In this document: positions 46,085 to 58,400 of the stretch, in pieces
Position numbering within the stretch: position 1 is the first letter of the stretch
How the letters are laid out: each line of letters opens with the position of its first letter
DNA from: Dendrobium chrysotoxum
Lineage: Eukaryota; Streptophyta; Magnoliopsida; Asparagales; Orchidaceae
Assembly (NCBI GenBank): GCA_019925795.1
Contig: CM034310.1
Coordinates: 20,046,764 to 20,110,763, forward strand
Direction of reading: 5' to 3'
Length of the DNA stretch: 64,000 nt
Made by a program: the position numbers and the translations under genes
Notes under the pieces: generated by a model
Seen by the model: only the letters and a program-made list of their open reading frames with translations
What the model was told of the DNA's origin: nothing
Database searches by the model: none

Positions 46085-48196
46085 TTGGTGCTATTTTTAG
46101 AAACCTACCAAAGATCCCTAAATATAAATATTTATTTGCCTTTAGATACCTACTGCTCAGAAAGAAAAAATGAGGAAGAAAATTATCGAAAGGAGATGGA
46201 ATGCTTAACGGAGAGAGAGGGGGAAGGGATGCATGCAAACGTTCATGAATCAGAAGCTAACTTAGCTGGAACTTCTGTAGGTTTCAACTTATCAATAAGT
46301 TTCAATCTCATCCCAAGTTGTATTAAGAATATGCTTTTTGAAAGTTGTAGAATAAAGTTATGTAGAAAAAGGACATCAATGCTCAGTAGAGGCTCTTACA
46401 AGTGCTTAGAAAAAGTAAATAAGCTCTTCTCTTCTAGTATCCTACTCCACTCTTTTGTGATGTTGTTTCGTTGCTATTAATCTTTTAGTTAACTTATGAT
46501 GATCATCATTATTTTTAGGGTTGGTTAAGTTGATGTGCTTTAGTTGTGCTATTACTGTGCTTTTTCTGTACTATTACTACTCTTTTTCTACGCTATAACA
46601 GTACTTTTTTGTGCTATAATAGTGTTTTTTCTGTGTTATAACTATGCTTTATATACGCTTCAAATGTGATATAACTACGCTATAACTGTGCTTTATTTGC
46701 ACTTTTGATGTGTTTTATTGCTCTATAGTTGTACTTTCATTATGCTTCAAATGCATTTTTTGTAATTTTATAATCTTTGCTTATTATTTCAGGTTGTGTA
46801 TAAAGATGAGAGAGAAGCATATAAAAGCTATTATACTTATGCCCATAATAATGGCTTTAGCATTTGAAAGGATCATCGCATTTATTGGCCAAATTATAGA
46901 AAGATAAAATCTAAGGACTTTGTCTGTTCAAAAGCTGGTTTCAAGAAGAGAATTGATCTGAATTCCAAAAAGAAATTTAGTAAACTAGAGGTTAGAACCG
47001 ATTGTCCATCTATAGTGAGGTTTGTAGTTGATGAAGGTGGCTACTGGCATGTCAAAAGATTTATTGAATCCCACAACCATGAATTGGCTAGGCCAGCCGA
47101 CCGACACCTTCTAAAATCACTTAGAAATTATGTTGATGAAAAAGCTTCCATCCTAAAATCAATAATAGGTGTAGGGATTAGAACTATTGATGCATATGCC
47201 TACCTTGCAGAGGAAGTTGGAGGATTCGAGAATGTTAGATTCACTAAGAGGGATGCCAAGAATTTTATTCAGAAGGAGAAAAGAGCAAATATTAAATTTG
47301 GTGATGATAATTCTTTGATTCAATTATTTAAAGATCGACAAGTAGATGACCACATGTTTGCATGGGATGTTCAAATTGATGAGTATGATAGATTGTTAAA
47401 TTTTTTTGGGTTAATGGGATAGGCAGGATAGATTATGACTGTTTTAAAGATGTGTTAATTTTTGATACTAGCTATAGGCTCAATAAGTATAATTTTGCAT
47501 GTGCACCATTGATTGGTGTTAATAATCATTGGCAAAATATTTTATTAGGGGTTGCTTTTTTGTCAGATGAAATAATTAAAAGTTTTACATGGTTGTTTAA
47601 AATATTTGTATGAATAATTAGTGATAAACATCCCATAACAATATTCACTGATCAGGACTAGGCTATGGCTAGGGCCATAGAAGTTGCATTACCTCACACT
47701 CATCATAGACTATGCCAATGGTACATCTCTAAAAGGTTCCATCAAAAGTACTTAGCTTTAATAGCAACAATAAAGTCAGAGGACTCTTCTATAAGTGTTT
47801 GAGCAAGTGTGATTCTAAGGAAATGTTTGAGGAGATGGGTTGAAATGATCAAGGAAGGGAACCTTCATAACCATGAATGGTGGGAGGATCTTTATAAAAT
47901 AAGAAGTGGTGAACAGCATTCAATAAGGATTATTTTAGCATGAGCATTTTATCCATGTAGTTTTTAACAAAAAAACCTTTGGAGGGGGAAAAACAAAAGT
48001 GTTGGATGGTACTTCTACAATGCATATGACAATGGATGATCCTTCTTCAATACAGATGAATTTCTCAAGCATGCATGAATGCTTCAGTGAGGAATATATA
48101 ACCAACAAAGCAACAAGCCAGGTGGGTACTGAGTATACCAGATTAATGATGGATTTCATTACTTCGGAGTTGGAATTTAATGAATTTTTATTATAA
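46085..48196 (+). pseudogene. FAR1-type Mutator transposase (MURA-like) relic
   Basis: A first open piece 46085-46480 may be the 5' exon. A likely intron with a GCTTTA repeat array ends at a TTATTTCAG acceptor (AG 46791-46792). The main exon begins DEREAYKSYYTYAHNNGFSI; a TGA replaces Arg soon after. A FAR1 zinc-binding DNA-binding domain follows: VCSKAGF ... RTDCPSIV ... SHNHEL (Cys, Cys, His-x-His). The open stretch 47015-47422 leads to the MULE transposase core, with FDTSYRLNKYN, GVNNHWQNILLG, SFTWLFKIF, TIFTDQD and a CQWY where family members have CxxH. A frameshift lies near 47405, with stops near 47610, 47660 and 47800. The tail to 48196 is open but unassigned. Confidence 0.8.
46536..46720 (+). 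repeat. Degenerate ~10-bp GCTTTA/GCTATA repeat array 1 (MULE)
   Basis: Runs of GTGCTATTACT, GCTTTTTCTGT, CGCTATAAC and GCTTCAAATGT units at about 10-12 bp spacing. Lies in the likely intron of the transposase gene. Confidence 0.7.
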
Positions 48197-48289
48197 TTAG
48201 TATTGACTGTTAACTTATGAATTTTCATTATAATAAGTATTGATTGTTAACTTATGAATTTTTATTGTAATAAGTATTGATTGTTAACT

Positions 48290-48500
48290 CATGAATTTCG
48301 CTTTGGTTGCGCTTCAAATGCGCTTTAGTTACGTTATATGTACACTTTAGTTGTGTTATATATGTGCTTTAGTTGTGCTTCAAATGCGTCTTAGTTGCGC
48401 TATATGTGCGCTTTGGTTGCACTTTAGTTACGCTATATATGCGCTTTAGTTGCTCTATATGTGCGCTTCTATTATACTTCAAATGCGCTTTATCAATTAA
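48290..48500 (+). repeat. GCGCTTTAGTT / GCGCTATATGT repeat array 2 (MULE)
   Basis: About 18 units of 10-12 bp alternating GCGCTTTAGTT, GCGCTATATGT and GCGCTTCAAAT, between the two convergent genes. Three AATTTNTTATAATAAGTATTG-like repeats of about 48 bp precede it (48180-48290). Confidence 0.8.
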
Positions 48501-49494
48501 ACAACTACAATATATACAGAATTTATAATTAACTTAACATTAAACAACACAAAATAAATAGTTAACATTAAACAACTCAAATGTACAGAATTTATAATTG
48601 ACTTGACATTAAACAACCCAAAATTATAGTTAACATTAAATAACTCAAATGTACAGAATTTATAATTACCTTGACATTACAAAATGAATAGAATTTATAA
48701 TTTTACTTCTTTGCTGTAAGAAAAAGAGCAAATCCAAATTCTGCCCAAAATTTTGGCATATATTTTTGCCAATCTTTATAAGAGGTCTAGTCCGCTTTCC
48801 TTCGTAGTGGCTTTCTCCAGAAATTTGTACACAAACATTCCATAATCAACATCATTTGATTGAGTTGGAATTCCACGGACAGTTTGTAAATTCCATTTTG
48901 TTATATCGCTTGTAAAGGCTCCTTCCATGTCTTCATGCAAGAATTTTATCTGAATAAATTAAACAAGTGTTTTACTTTTGTGGTCATATTAAGAAAATAT
49001 GTTGCATACAATCAGGCTAGAACTTACAACTTCATAACATATATTCTTGTGTTCTGGATTAGGTAAGGAATCATATAATTTTCAAACTCTCTCTTTCAAC
49101 CTGCCTATTATAAGGATCCAATGCTTACTGAAGATGATAGGTTGAACAATAAGATTATTTTTCTTAACCAAATCAGGATTGATGTGTTAGATGAACATAT
49201 GGAAAGGTTGTTTGTAATTCTTGTACACCTGTAATAGGTCAGTTGTCTAAGAAAACTAATGTGATTAATATATTATAAATAAGATTTTTACCAACCCTAT
49301 ATAATGGAGAGATGTATAAGTAGCATTGCAATTTATCTATCATAATCCTACTCTTTTCAGATAATCAAGTAGCAAATGCATCAACATAGTTGTCCCTTAA
49401 ACATTCATTTGTCAACAGATCATCAATATTAGTTCTGGTTATTGCTATGTTACTAGATGTAAAAATAAGGTCATCCCTATAAATAAAGGTAAAA

Positions 49495-49660
49495 AATTAA
49501 AGCGCATGTAAAGCGCAAGTATAGTGCATGTAAAGTACAAGTAAAGTGCAAGTATAGCGTATATAAAGTGCACATAAAGTGCATATAAAGTGTATGTAAA
49601 GTGCATAAAAAGCTCATCAATAACGCATATAAAGAGAATTAAAAGTGCATGTAAAGTTAA
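49495..49660 (-). repeat. Repeat array 3 (MULE), opposite orientation
   Basis: Units AAGCGCATGTAA, AGTGCATATAA, AGCGCAAGTATA at about 10-12 bp spacing; on the minus strand they read GCGCTTTACAT as in arrays 1, 2. Lies in a probable intron of the ULP1-like gene. Confidence 0.75.
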
Positions 49661-49938
49661 CTTACTCTTTAGAAAACTTCATGAAATAATCATCCATAAA
49701 TGTTTGTTGCTCTTTAGTTAGGAAATCCTTCCTAGGATATTCCATTATAACCTATGCAAGGCAAGGCACAAGTTTGAATTTATCAACAAAAATCACATCA
49801 TGGGTCGATATTGGTTTCTTCGATCTTTTAGAGGGTTTCTTGTCATCTCTTCTTCTTTTTAGTTTATGTGGTTGGTACTGGATGATCTGCTCAGGAGTGG
49901 TGGCCGAAAGTTTACTCTGTATTGGAGAAGCATCTGTT

Positions 49939-50100
49939 GTGGGTGGTCGTGGAGCAACATCTCTAGTGGGTGGTGGTGGAGCAACATCTGTAGTAGGTGG
50001 TGGTGGAGCAACATCTATAGTGGGTGGTGGTGGAGCAACATCTATAGTGGGTGGCAGTGGAGAAACATCTGTAGTTGGTGGTGGTGGAGAAACATCTGTA
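49939..50100 (-). repeat. Six 27-bp coding repeats (PPPPTxDVA)
   Basis: Units begin at 49939, 49966, 49993, 50020, 50047 and 50074. On the minus strand each encodes nine residues such as PPPPTTDVA. The plus-strand Gly-rich reading frame over the same DNA is a shadow. Confidence 0.85.
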
Positions 50101-50619
50101 GTTCTGGGTTTCTTTACAAATTGGATAGTTGAGAAAGATGAAGATATTGAAGGTTTGTCATGATCATATTCACATTGGGCCAGATGGTGGATGAGTTTGT
50201 ATTACAGATATTTAACAGTTGATTCAAGTTTTTCTAAATTATCTTCAAGTTGATCAACCCTTCTGCTCAAATTATCTTCAATTTTATTGCAAATATTTTC
50301 TAATGCAAGCAGTAATTTATTCTGAACATTAGCCCAATTTTCACCTTCAGGGAGAGGTGGTTGAGGAGGAGGTTGAGCAGGATTTTGAGTGGGTTCTTTA
50401 GATGGAGAATGGGGAGGACCTTCAAGGGGAGAGTGAGGTGTAGGGGTGTCAACTTTTTTTGGTTGTGGTGAGTGGATTTTATGGGTAGATTGATGAGTTC
50501 AAATTTTGAGGTTTTGGATGCATTTTTGTCACTATTCATATATTCTGCTTCCTCCTCAATAACAACTTATAGAATAAGATAAATCTGCACAAAATTTAAA
50601 CTAATATTAGAAAAAGTCG

Positions 50620-50770
50620 AAGCTTTAATTGCACTTTATATGTCCTTTAAGTACACTTTAAATACACTTTAAGTGTGTTTTATTTACGCTATATATGCAC
50701 TTTAGTTGTGCTTTATATGCACTTTAAGTGTGCTTTATATGCGCTTTAAGGACACTTTAATTTGGTTGTG
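50620..50770 (+). repeat. Repeat array 4 (MULE)
   Basis: Units GCACTTTATATG, ACACTTTAAATA, GCTTTATATGC, again 10-12 bp. Orientation is as in arrays 1 and 2, i.e. antisense to the ULP1-like gene around it. Confidence 0.75.
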
Positions 50771-51769
50771 GTTTCATATCAAAAGAAATATAACAGGAAA
50801 TTTAAACTTAAAATGCACCTCCTTTTTCTTAAAAAATTTAAATAAAGTCATAGCACTCTCTTGGTTATAGAAAAGATTCGTATTACCCTCCCATCTCAAA
50901 AAATATGGTCTTAATTCTGGATTGCTTAGTTTATTCATGGAGAAGTGTTCCAAGAATCATATATGCATAACACCACACATAAAACCACGTTAAGTAATAT
51001 TAGATCATCAATTATAAATTAATGGACCATGAAATCCCTAATATATAAATTTAAATAAACTTTGTACTTACTAACAAGAGAGGAGAAAAACCATTAATGT
51101 AACCCAGTGGATTCTCCATTGCAAACTTATTTTCAATTTTATTAAATTATTGGACCATGAAATCCCTAATACTTACAGACCAATTAATAGAGGAGAACTT
51201 ATCTACATTACTTACTATACATATAAGCCTTCTTTGGGTTTTATGGTTATTTAGGGGAAAAAATAAATTAGAAACCAAAAATATTATAAAAGTCCTTAAC
51301 TTTATTGTATTGTCAGTTGATCTATTTAATTTTGTCATTTCAGTCTTTATTTCTGTTGATAGAACTCCTATGAGTGGCTCGCTCTTCTAATTGATATCAG
51401 CACCTCTATTAGGCAAACTTGTGAGAAGATTTTGGTTTAAGTGGCCAAAGATAATACATTGCATAATTAAAAAATATATCAAAAATTCCTTATTTAAATC
51501 AAACCTGTAAGCAAAGCCACCTCATAAGAAGTGAATTTCAGCAAATGACCATTGATAATAAAGCCTTCATCAGAAGTAATCCAAACATTCGGAATCCTGT
51601 ATAAAAGAGGAACGCATTGCTGGAATGGCGAGAACTTCAAAAACTGATGAATGTGAAAAGTCCTCCATGTGTCCTAGACTTCTTCATTTATTATCTCCGT
51701 AAATGTGTCGCAAATATTTTTGAAGGTGGTCACATAGCAACGAGAAGTAACAGGCTATTGATAAGGAGC

Positions 51770-51990
51770 CATCGCAATACAAGAGCAAGTTAAGCATAAG
51801 TGAAGCACAATAAAAGTACAATAAAAGTGTAATTAAAGCCAACAAAAGCACAAGTAAAGCGCATGTAAACTGCAACAACATCGCATGTAAAGTGTAATGT
51901 AAAGAAAACTTTTTATGTAATCAATGTAAGAAATCAAACCATGAAAGACTAGAATCTAAAAATTGCATATAAAGCATAGTAAATGTGCAA
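51770..51990 (-). repeat. Repeat array 5 (MULE)
   Basis: Units AAGCACAATAAAAGT, AAGCGCATGTAAA and AAAGGCGCAGC, looser than the others, at the start of the ULP1-like gene. Ends before TATA-poor DNA leading to the right terminus. Confidence 0.6.
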
Positions 51991-52260
51991 CAAAGGCGCA
52001 GCATGTAGTACCTTTTCTAAAATGTAGACCAACTTTGTCTACCCCCGATAAGGTCCTAGAGAATAGAAATTTTGAAGGATTGGAAGAAAAGCTTCTAGAG
52101 AATCGAATAAGGGGAGAGAGTGAAAAATTATAAATATCGAGTAAAAACTTAAAAAGCCCCATTTCATGTCTTATTGTATACCTGAATTCAAATGATGTGA
52201 GTTAGTCGGCTCGGTCGGGCTGACAAGACATAAAGAAAAAAATAATACACAAAAAAGAAA

Positions 52261-52331
52261 TCCACATGTCAAGTTTTTTATTTGCATCTGGATGTAGAGA
52301 TACGTTCGGTCTCTGCACCTAATAATTTTCC
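52261..52331 (-). repeat. Right terminal inverted repeat of the MULE
   Basis: Read inward on the minus strand: GGAAAATTATTAGGTGCAGA ... CTTGACATGTGGA. Pairs with 45915-45984. Flanked by the 9-bp duplication at 52332-52340. Confidence 0.85.
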
Positions 52332-52341
52332 CAGCATTTGA

Positions 52342-53110
52342 CCCTATTCAAATGTGAGGAAGAGCTAAAGGGTTTGGCTTCTTGCATGTGAGAGAACGAT
52401 CATGGGAGAGAGGTATGAGATCCCAGGAAGGCTACTAGAGTGATCACGGCTATGTGGAGATGAGAGCTAGAGAGGAATGAACCAAATTCCCTGGCCAAAA
52501 CCCCCTCCCTATTGATTTGATATGAGACAAAACATCAAAATGGCCTGTTGACTATTCAACCTTGCTAAAGCTGCTTAAATTCACGCCCAAACTAGGATAT
52601 CATGTAATTGGGCCACTGGGCCAGTAGTAGATTTAGGATTTCAAATAAATTGTAGACATTGGATCATTTTCCTAATTTGGAGAAGGATTTAAATTAGATA
52701 GAAATTTGATTGGAATTTAATTGGACTCGGGTTTAGTCAATTGGGCTGAAATTGAGCCTGAATTGAACCTGATTTGGATTTATTCAAGTTGATTAGAGTT
52801 TGTTTAATTTGTTTGAGTCAATTTGATGAAATCAAACTCATTTTGTCTTGATTTAATTTAAACCAGGTTGATTAAGCTTAATTAGATTGGATTTATGTTT
52901 GAATTGGGTCTACCTGAATTTATTTGAGTTTGATTTGGCTCAGTCAAGTAAATTTAATGAAATTGAACTCAAATTGGACCTGATTTAAATAAAATTAGGT
53001 TCAGCGGGGTTCAACTGGGTTTATTGAGCACGATTGAGCCTGATTGGGCTCATATCTTCTCGATCGGAGAAATATAAGTGCACATGAGAGAGTGTGTATA
53101 AAAAAAGAGG
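52342..53110. repeat. Degenerate repeats of a TTGGGCTGAAATTGAGCCTG type
   Basis: From about 52640 to 53060, motifs such as TGAACCTGATTTGG, GAAATCAAACTC and TTTAATTTAAACCAGG recur at about 120 bp. Origin unknown; no ORF. Confidence 0.5.
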
Positions 53111-53371
53111 TTAATAAATAGACCCTAACATTTTCAGTGAATGATAAGAGAACATGAAGGTCTATTCCCCACCCAAATACAGTCGGTGAATGATAAGAGA
53201 GCTATACGTCTTGATATTAAGCTCCCTATCTCTATAAAGATACAACCCAACTCGAACTTGAAGGTCCATTCCCCACCCAAACACAAGCCCGTAATAGTGA
53301 AAAAAGGATAGCAAAATACTCGATAACAACCTGACCATAGGTCTGACGATGAGGTGAAGAGGATAAAAAGG

Positions 53372-53965
53372 GAGACACCTCCGCCCAATCATAATCTTAA
53401 TAGTAGAGTATGTACCCGACCATAAGTCCAACATAGAATAAAGAAGGACACTCAACAATCACATGATCATAAGTCTAATGATGAAGTAAAGAGGGAAAGG
53501 AAAGGAGTTAGCTTCGCCCAATCGTAAGCCTGATAGTGAAGTCTCTACCCGATCGTAAGTCTGATGGTAGAATAAAGAAAACTTAATAATCACTCTACTG
53601 TAATATGAAAGTGAATTGAGGAGGAAAGGAAGTCACCTCTGCCCGGCCATAAGCCTGACATTAGAGTCTCTACACGACCATAAGTCTAATCATAGAACAA
53701 AGAAGACTCCAAAATTGCCCGACCATAAGTTTGATAGTGAAGTGAAGAGGAAATGGAAAGGAGTCACCTCTACCCAGCTGTAAGCCTGAGAGTAGAGTGT
53801 CTACCTGATCATAAGTCTGACGGTATAACAAAAAAGACTTAAGAATAACCTGATCGTAAATCTGATAGTGATGTGAAGAGGAAAGGAAGTCACCTTTGCC
53901 TGACTGTAATCATGACAACAGAATCTCTACCCGACCATAAGTCTGACGGTAGCGTGGAGAAAGTT
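53372..53965. repeat. ~125-145-bp tandem repeats (about five copies)
   Basis: The start motif GCCC-N6-TAAGCCTGA (variants) lies at 53373, 53516, 53641, 53772 and 53898. Each unit contains two CGACCATAAGTCTGA-like half-units and AGAGGAAAGGAAGTCACCTC. Short ORFs on the minus strand to the left (53134-53458) are reads through the same repeat. Confidence 0.75.
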
Positions 53966-54129
53966 TTTTAAATGTTTAATGTGGTCATCCACTAATTTGC
54001 TTTAAAATATAATTAGGTTTCTTTAATCAAATCTATATAGATTGATATTATATTATCCCAAATGATAACATAACGTCTCACTGGTGATTTAGTAAGAGAA
54101 ACCTTCAATTTATTTTTATGATTAAACTC

Positions 54130-54490
54130 AACATAAGGAATATTCAATTTATCTCAAAGGATAAAAAGAATATTCACCTATCATTTTAATTATAAAATTA
54201 ATTCAATGAATACATATAATTTCATAATCAAAACTGTATAAGGAATATTCAATTCATCCCTAAGGATGGAAGGAACATTCACTCATCATTTCAATCATGA
54301 AAATATATTAATAAATTTATTTTAATAATCAAACTATAAGGAATATTCCTTTCATCCCTAAGGATAAAAAGAATATTCACTTATTGTTTAATTATGAAAT
54401 TAAATTCATCTATTTATTCCCATAATCAAATACATAAAAGATATTTGATTCATCACATAGGCAAATAGAATATCAATTTATCTTTTGATT
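54130..54490. repeat. ~105-bp AT-rich tandem repeats
   Basis: AAGGAATATTCAATTCATCC-like units begin near 54136, 54239 and 54349 with a weaker fourth near 54437; each also has AGAATATTCAC and a TTATGAAATTAAAT motif. Confidence 0.7.
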
Positions 54491-55124
54491 ATGAGATTAA
54501 ATGTGATATTTAAAGTAAATGTCTATATTCACATATTTTTCCCATACCTTAGAAAGAAACTAAGATAGGATTTATTTTATTTTGGGTTCTAGACTCTCTA
54601 TAGGGGCAAGCCTCTATAGTCATTACATCTCTTAACAGAATAATCTTGATTAAAGTGAAGACTAAAGATTTTTGAAATTTATATAAATTCAAAAAAATGA
54701 TTGGGCTATTTTTATTTGATGCATAGGCTTTAGATTATAAATCTTATAATTGAATTTAGAAATTTAGATTTGAATATGATAAGGAAAGATGTGGAAAGAG
54801 GGAGGTGTATACAATTTGGACTTACACTTTCCTAGAGTGAGTTGTCAGCTAATACCCCTAAACATAATAATCATTGTATATATACAGGATTTGGTAAGCT
54901 CTATCCTAAGAATCAAGGAGTTGTTATTCAAAAAATTTAAATCAAATGATATACAACATGCTTACAAAAAATAAAAATTAATCGTATTATGCAAATGTTG
55001 CATGAACAACAATGTATAAAAGAACTGGTTTTATTGATTTATAAATTTAAAATGTATAACCTAGGGTCTGTAAAATGTTAATGGTGGCTAGGCCCCACAA
55101 AAAATAAACCTAGATTCTAATCCT

Positions 55125-55126
<2 letters not shown>
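54491..55126. other. No gene recognised
   Basis: AT-rich; one short ORF (54789-54974) without features. Confidence 0.4.

Positions 55127-55188
<62 letters not shown>
55127..55188. repeat. (TA)n microsatellite, about 30 units
   Basis: Uninterrupted TA repeat. Confidence 0.95.
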
Positions 55189-55189
<1 letters not shown>

Positions 55190-55453
55190 CCAAATAGCTA
55201 CATCGAAATCAAAAGAAAATATCCTCCCAGGGAGAGAATATTTTTTTTTGGAGCCCCACTTATATGCATATAATCAGTTGCATTTGACCCTTTTATAACT
55301 CATGACTCTATACAACTCAATCTATATACAAAAATCTAAAATATTTACATTCACATCTCTTTTTCATATACATCATCCTTAGGTATATTCTACTTTACAG
55401 AAATTTAAAGAACATAATATAAAAATATAGATATAACAGTGTAATGTGAGCAG

Positions 55454-55454
<1 letters not shown>

Positions 55455-55484
<30 letters not shown>
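55455..55484. repeat. (TA)n microsatellite, about 15 units
   Basis: Second, shorter TA run 270 bp from the first. Confidence 0.95.
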
Positions 55485-55487
<3 letters not shown>

Positions 55488-58400
55488 AAGTAAATGAAAG
55501 TAATTGCACGGCCTTGAATTCATTCATTCTGCTCTCTAGTGCACCGACAGAAAGTAAATATGACATTCATATTTGTAGAAAGTAAGATAACACACATATG
55601 TACCCTTTAGGCAAAGGTACCCTCAATCAATCCAAACCAATCCACCAGCCTAGCCTAGGCTAAAGTTGGTTGTCCTAACAAATCATCTAAATGTGTGGAA
55701 GAGGCTGTGTGGCTTTGATATGTCCTATAGGAGTTTAATGTTTACATTGCATTCATTTTTAATATTTATTCATTAAAGGTAAAAAGGGTATCTAATTGAA
55801 GTTCAAATTATGTGAATTTGCATTTTTATTATTCAAGTTTTAGATCTTCAAGTTATTTATTTAATTTTAAAGAATTTATAGATTGATAACCCCAAACTGC
55901 AAGGGTTATTAATTTATAAATCTTAAGGCCTTCAAATGAAACACCCATCCTTTATGCAGGATAAACAATCATATGGAAACCTTTAAAGATTTATTAGAGA
56001 TAGAGAAGGAGCCTTCTAAATTAAATACACATGCCCTCTGGATGGAAGCAAGCATAGTGTATAAGGGGTTTGTATTTATTAATGTTTAAAGATTCCCTCA
56101 ATCCAATATGTTTGTGCCTTCCTGAAAGGAGTCATATACAACACATAGGGGTCTTCAGGTTATTTAAAGTGTATTAAAGGCCTTGAAATAAAATGCTAAA
56201 ATGCCCCCAAATAGAATTAAACATAAAGCATAAAGGGCTAAATTTATTTATTCCGAATTCATTATCAAATTTAATTGATTAAAATTAATTTTAATCAATA
56301 AAATTATAAAATTAATTTATTTTAAATGAATTAAAATTAATTTATTTTTTTTTTATTTTTATTGAATTATTTGGAATTTTTAAGGAATTATTGAATTTTA
56401 AATTAATTATTAATGAATTTATTATTAAACTTTATTCAAAAAATTTATTTAAATTTGAATTATTAAACTCTAAATTTTATCTAATTTTATTGAAATTTTT
56501 ATGAATTTTTTAATTATATTTATTATTTTTAATTATTTGTAAAAAGTAATTATTTAATTAATGAATTAAATTTGAATTTTAATTAAAAAATTATTTAAAT
56601 TGAATTAATTGTTCTCTGATTTTTTTTTATTTTTAAGTAAATTTATTTTATATTTTTTTATTTTATTTTTATTTTTAATGAATTTATTTAATTAATATTT
56701 AATTAAGATAATTGCAATATTAATTAAATTTTATGATATTTGAATTTGGATTATAATTTTCAGTGATTATATATAATGATTGGAGTTAAATGAAATTGAT
56801 TATATATTTTTATGCAATTTATTTGATTTATTAGAATTTATTGAAGTTAAACCCTTAATTAAGAGTTGATTTAAATAGTCATTATTTTGAGGTCAATTAA
56901 TGGCAAATCATGGTATATTTAATCATGGGGTGTAATGCCACTAAGTTTGCTATGTTTAATGTTCTGTCTAAATAGAATGTGTGTATATACTTCTAGAATT
57001 TCCTAAGTTAGCTAAACACATTCTTAGTTATTGTCCTTAGATGTCACTACATTAATATAGGCATGTAAATCAATATATCATTAACCCTTTATATATAAAA
57101 TTACCAAACCACATCAATCATTCATCTGAACTAAGTCTAAGAAAAATGAATATGTTAAATCCCCACTTGAATAATTTTGGATATGATTCATTGAGTATTT
57201 GGAGAATAATTAAAGGAACTTAACAAACATCAATGTTGAAATTACAATCCAGATAATCAACAAATTCATATACTTATATTTTTCATCCATAAAGCTATGT
57301 TTACTGATTTCATAGACTACCTAAATGCATGAAATTGATTTAAAATATAATGATAATTAATTTCAAAGTTAAAGGCCAAATCATGTCCCTTGAGCTTAGA
57401 AAATTAATTATAATTAATTAAAATCAAAATAAAGTTGAGAAAATTATGATAGATCAGGAATATGCTAAAAATGTTTTCCCCAAAATTTTAAATTATTTGG
57501 ATTTACATTTAATAAATTATTAACTAAATAATAATAAAGAAATAATTGAAATTATTTTTAAAATATTTATTTATTTAATATGAAGTTATTTTTATTTGAA
57601 AGATATTTTAACTTTGAATCCATAGACACCAAAATCATGAAAATCCATTAAGAAATGGATTTTCTAGGATTTTCTAAAGTTTTATGCATTTTAAAACATA
57701 TAAAATTAATTTAATTATTTTAATTAATGGTAGTGGTGGTGGTGGGCCACATGACATCGTCTAGTTGGCAGACTCAAAATAATGGCAATGGCACGACATT
57801 TATTGCCAATGATTGTATCGCCGCACAATCATTAGCTTTAATGAAATCACGTCGGTGGCAGACGCATTTTCTTTATCCATGTTAGTATAATTACGGGTTC
57901 ATATGATCATGCATTGTTTCAAATCAAAGGCTATGATTCAGCTGGATGGGAAATCGAAATGATCAAATGACTGATGCAGTTCGAATAAGCCGTGGAATGA
58001 CAAGATCTAGGCGGTTGATCAAAAGATCAATGACTCAGATTTTGCACAGTTCATATTGACATTAATTTGAACCCTAAGATGAAGAATGGTTCAAACTCGA
58101 GATCAACTGAACCAAAGTCTATGAAATTTTAAATAAAGATTTAAGGGACTTAATAGAATAATGAGGAAGTTTTTTTTTCATTTTGAAACACATTATTCGC
58201 AAAGTTATTTAAACCTAAAGGAATTTAGCTAGGGTTTGATGGTTACCGTGATCCAATAGATATAAATGGCTAACATTAGGCTCATTTTGATCCTTGAGAC
58301 TTCTAGAACAACTCCATTAAAGAATTGAATGGCTTATGGTACGGATCATGAGCTAGGAGTCTTGGACGGATCTTGAGCTTGGGTGGTCGAAAGATTGTGG

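Larger units (their letters stand above)
48695..51772 (-). pseudogene. ULP1-like (C48 peptidase) gene with plant mobile/DUF1985-like N-terminal part, relic
   Basis: Read on the minus strand. The N-terminal part from ATG 51772 gives KFSPFQQCVPLLYRIPNVWI and GFIINGHLLKFTSYEVALLTG, the pattern of the plant mobile/DUF1985 domains. Next come a LRPYFLRWEGN region near 50900, a long Pro-rich linker with six PPPPTxDVA repeats (50100-49939), and FLTKEQQTFMDDYFMKF. A peptidase-like part follows: DDLIFTSSNIAITRTNIDDL, HWILII ... LYDSLPN, and SNDVDYGVFVYKF, ending KEVKL TAA at 48695. ULP1-type proteases use His, Asp, Gln and a Cys in a DCG motif. Here His and Asp-like positions are visible but DCG reads DYG, so catalysis is lost. 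Exons are separated by repeat arrays, probably introns. Several stops. Confidence 0.65.
45915..52331 (+). mobile_element. Mutator-like DNA transposon with FAR1/MURA and ULP1-like genes
   Basis: Inverted termini 45915-45984 and 52261-52331 share GGAAAATTATTAGGTG at the tip and AATAAAAACTTGACATG at the inner edge, with a diverged middle. The 9-bp flanks CTACATTTG (45906-45914) and CAGCATTTG (52332-52340) match at 7 of 9 positions, the size expected for Mutator. The interior has a transposase relic on the plus strand and a ULP1-like gene on the minus strand, converging at about 48200-48700. Plant MULEs carrying ULP1-like genes are a known class (Kaonashi/CUMULE type). All coding parts are broken. 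Total 6417 bp. Confidence 0.85.

Noticed and set aside
46710..46907. Membrane-protein-like 65-residue ORF
   Set aside because: Wrong frame over the intron end and start of the FAR1 exon; the +1 frame matches the transposase family.
49774..50163. Gly-rich plus-strand ORF
   Set aside because: Shadow of the Pro-rich repeats of the minus-strand ULP1-like gene; the minus frame continues into recognisable domains.
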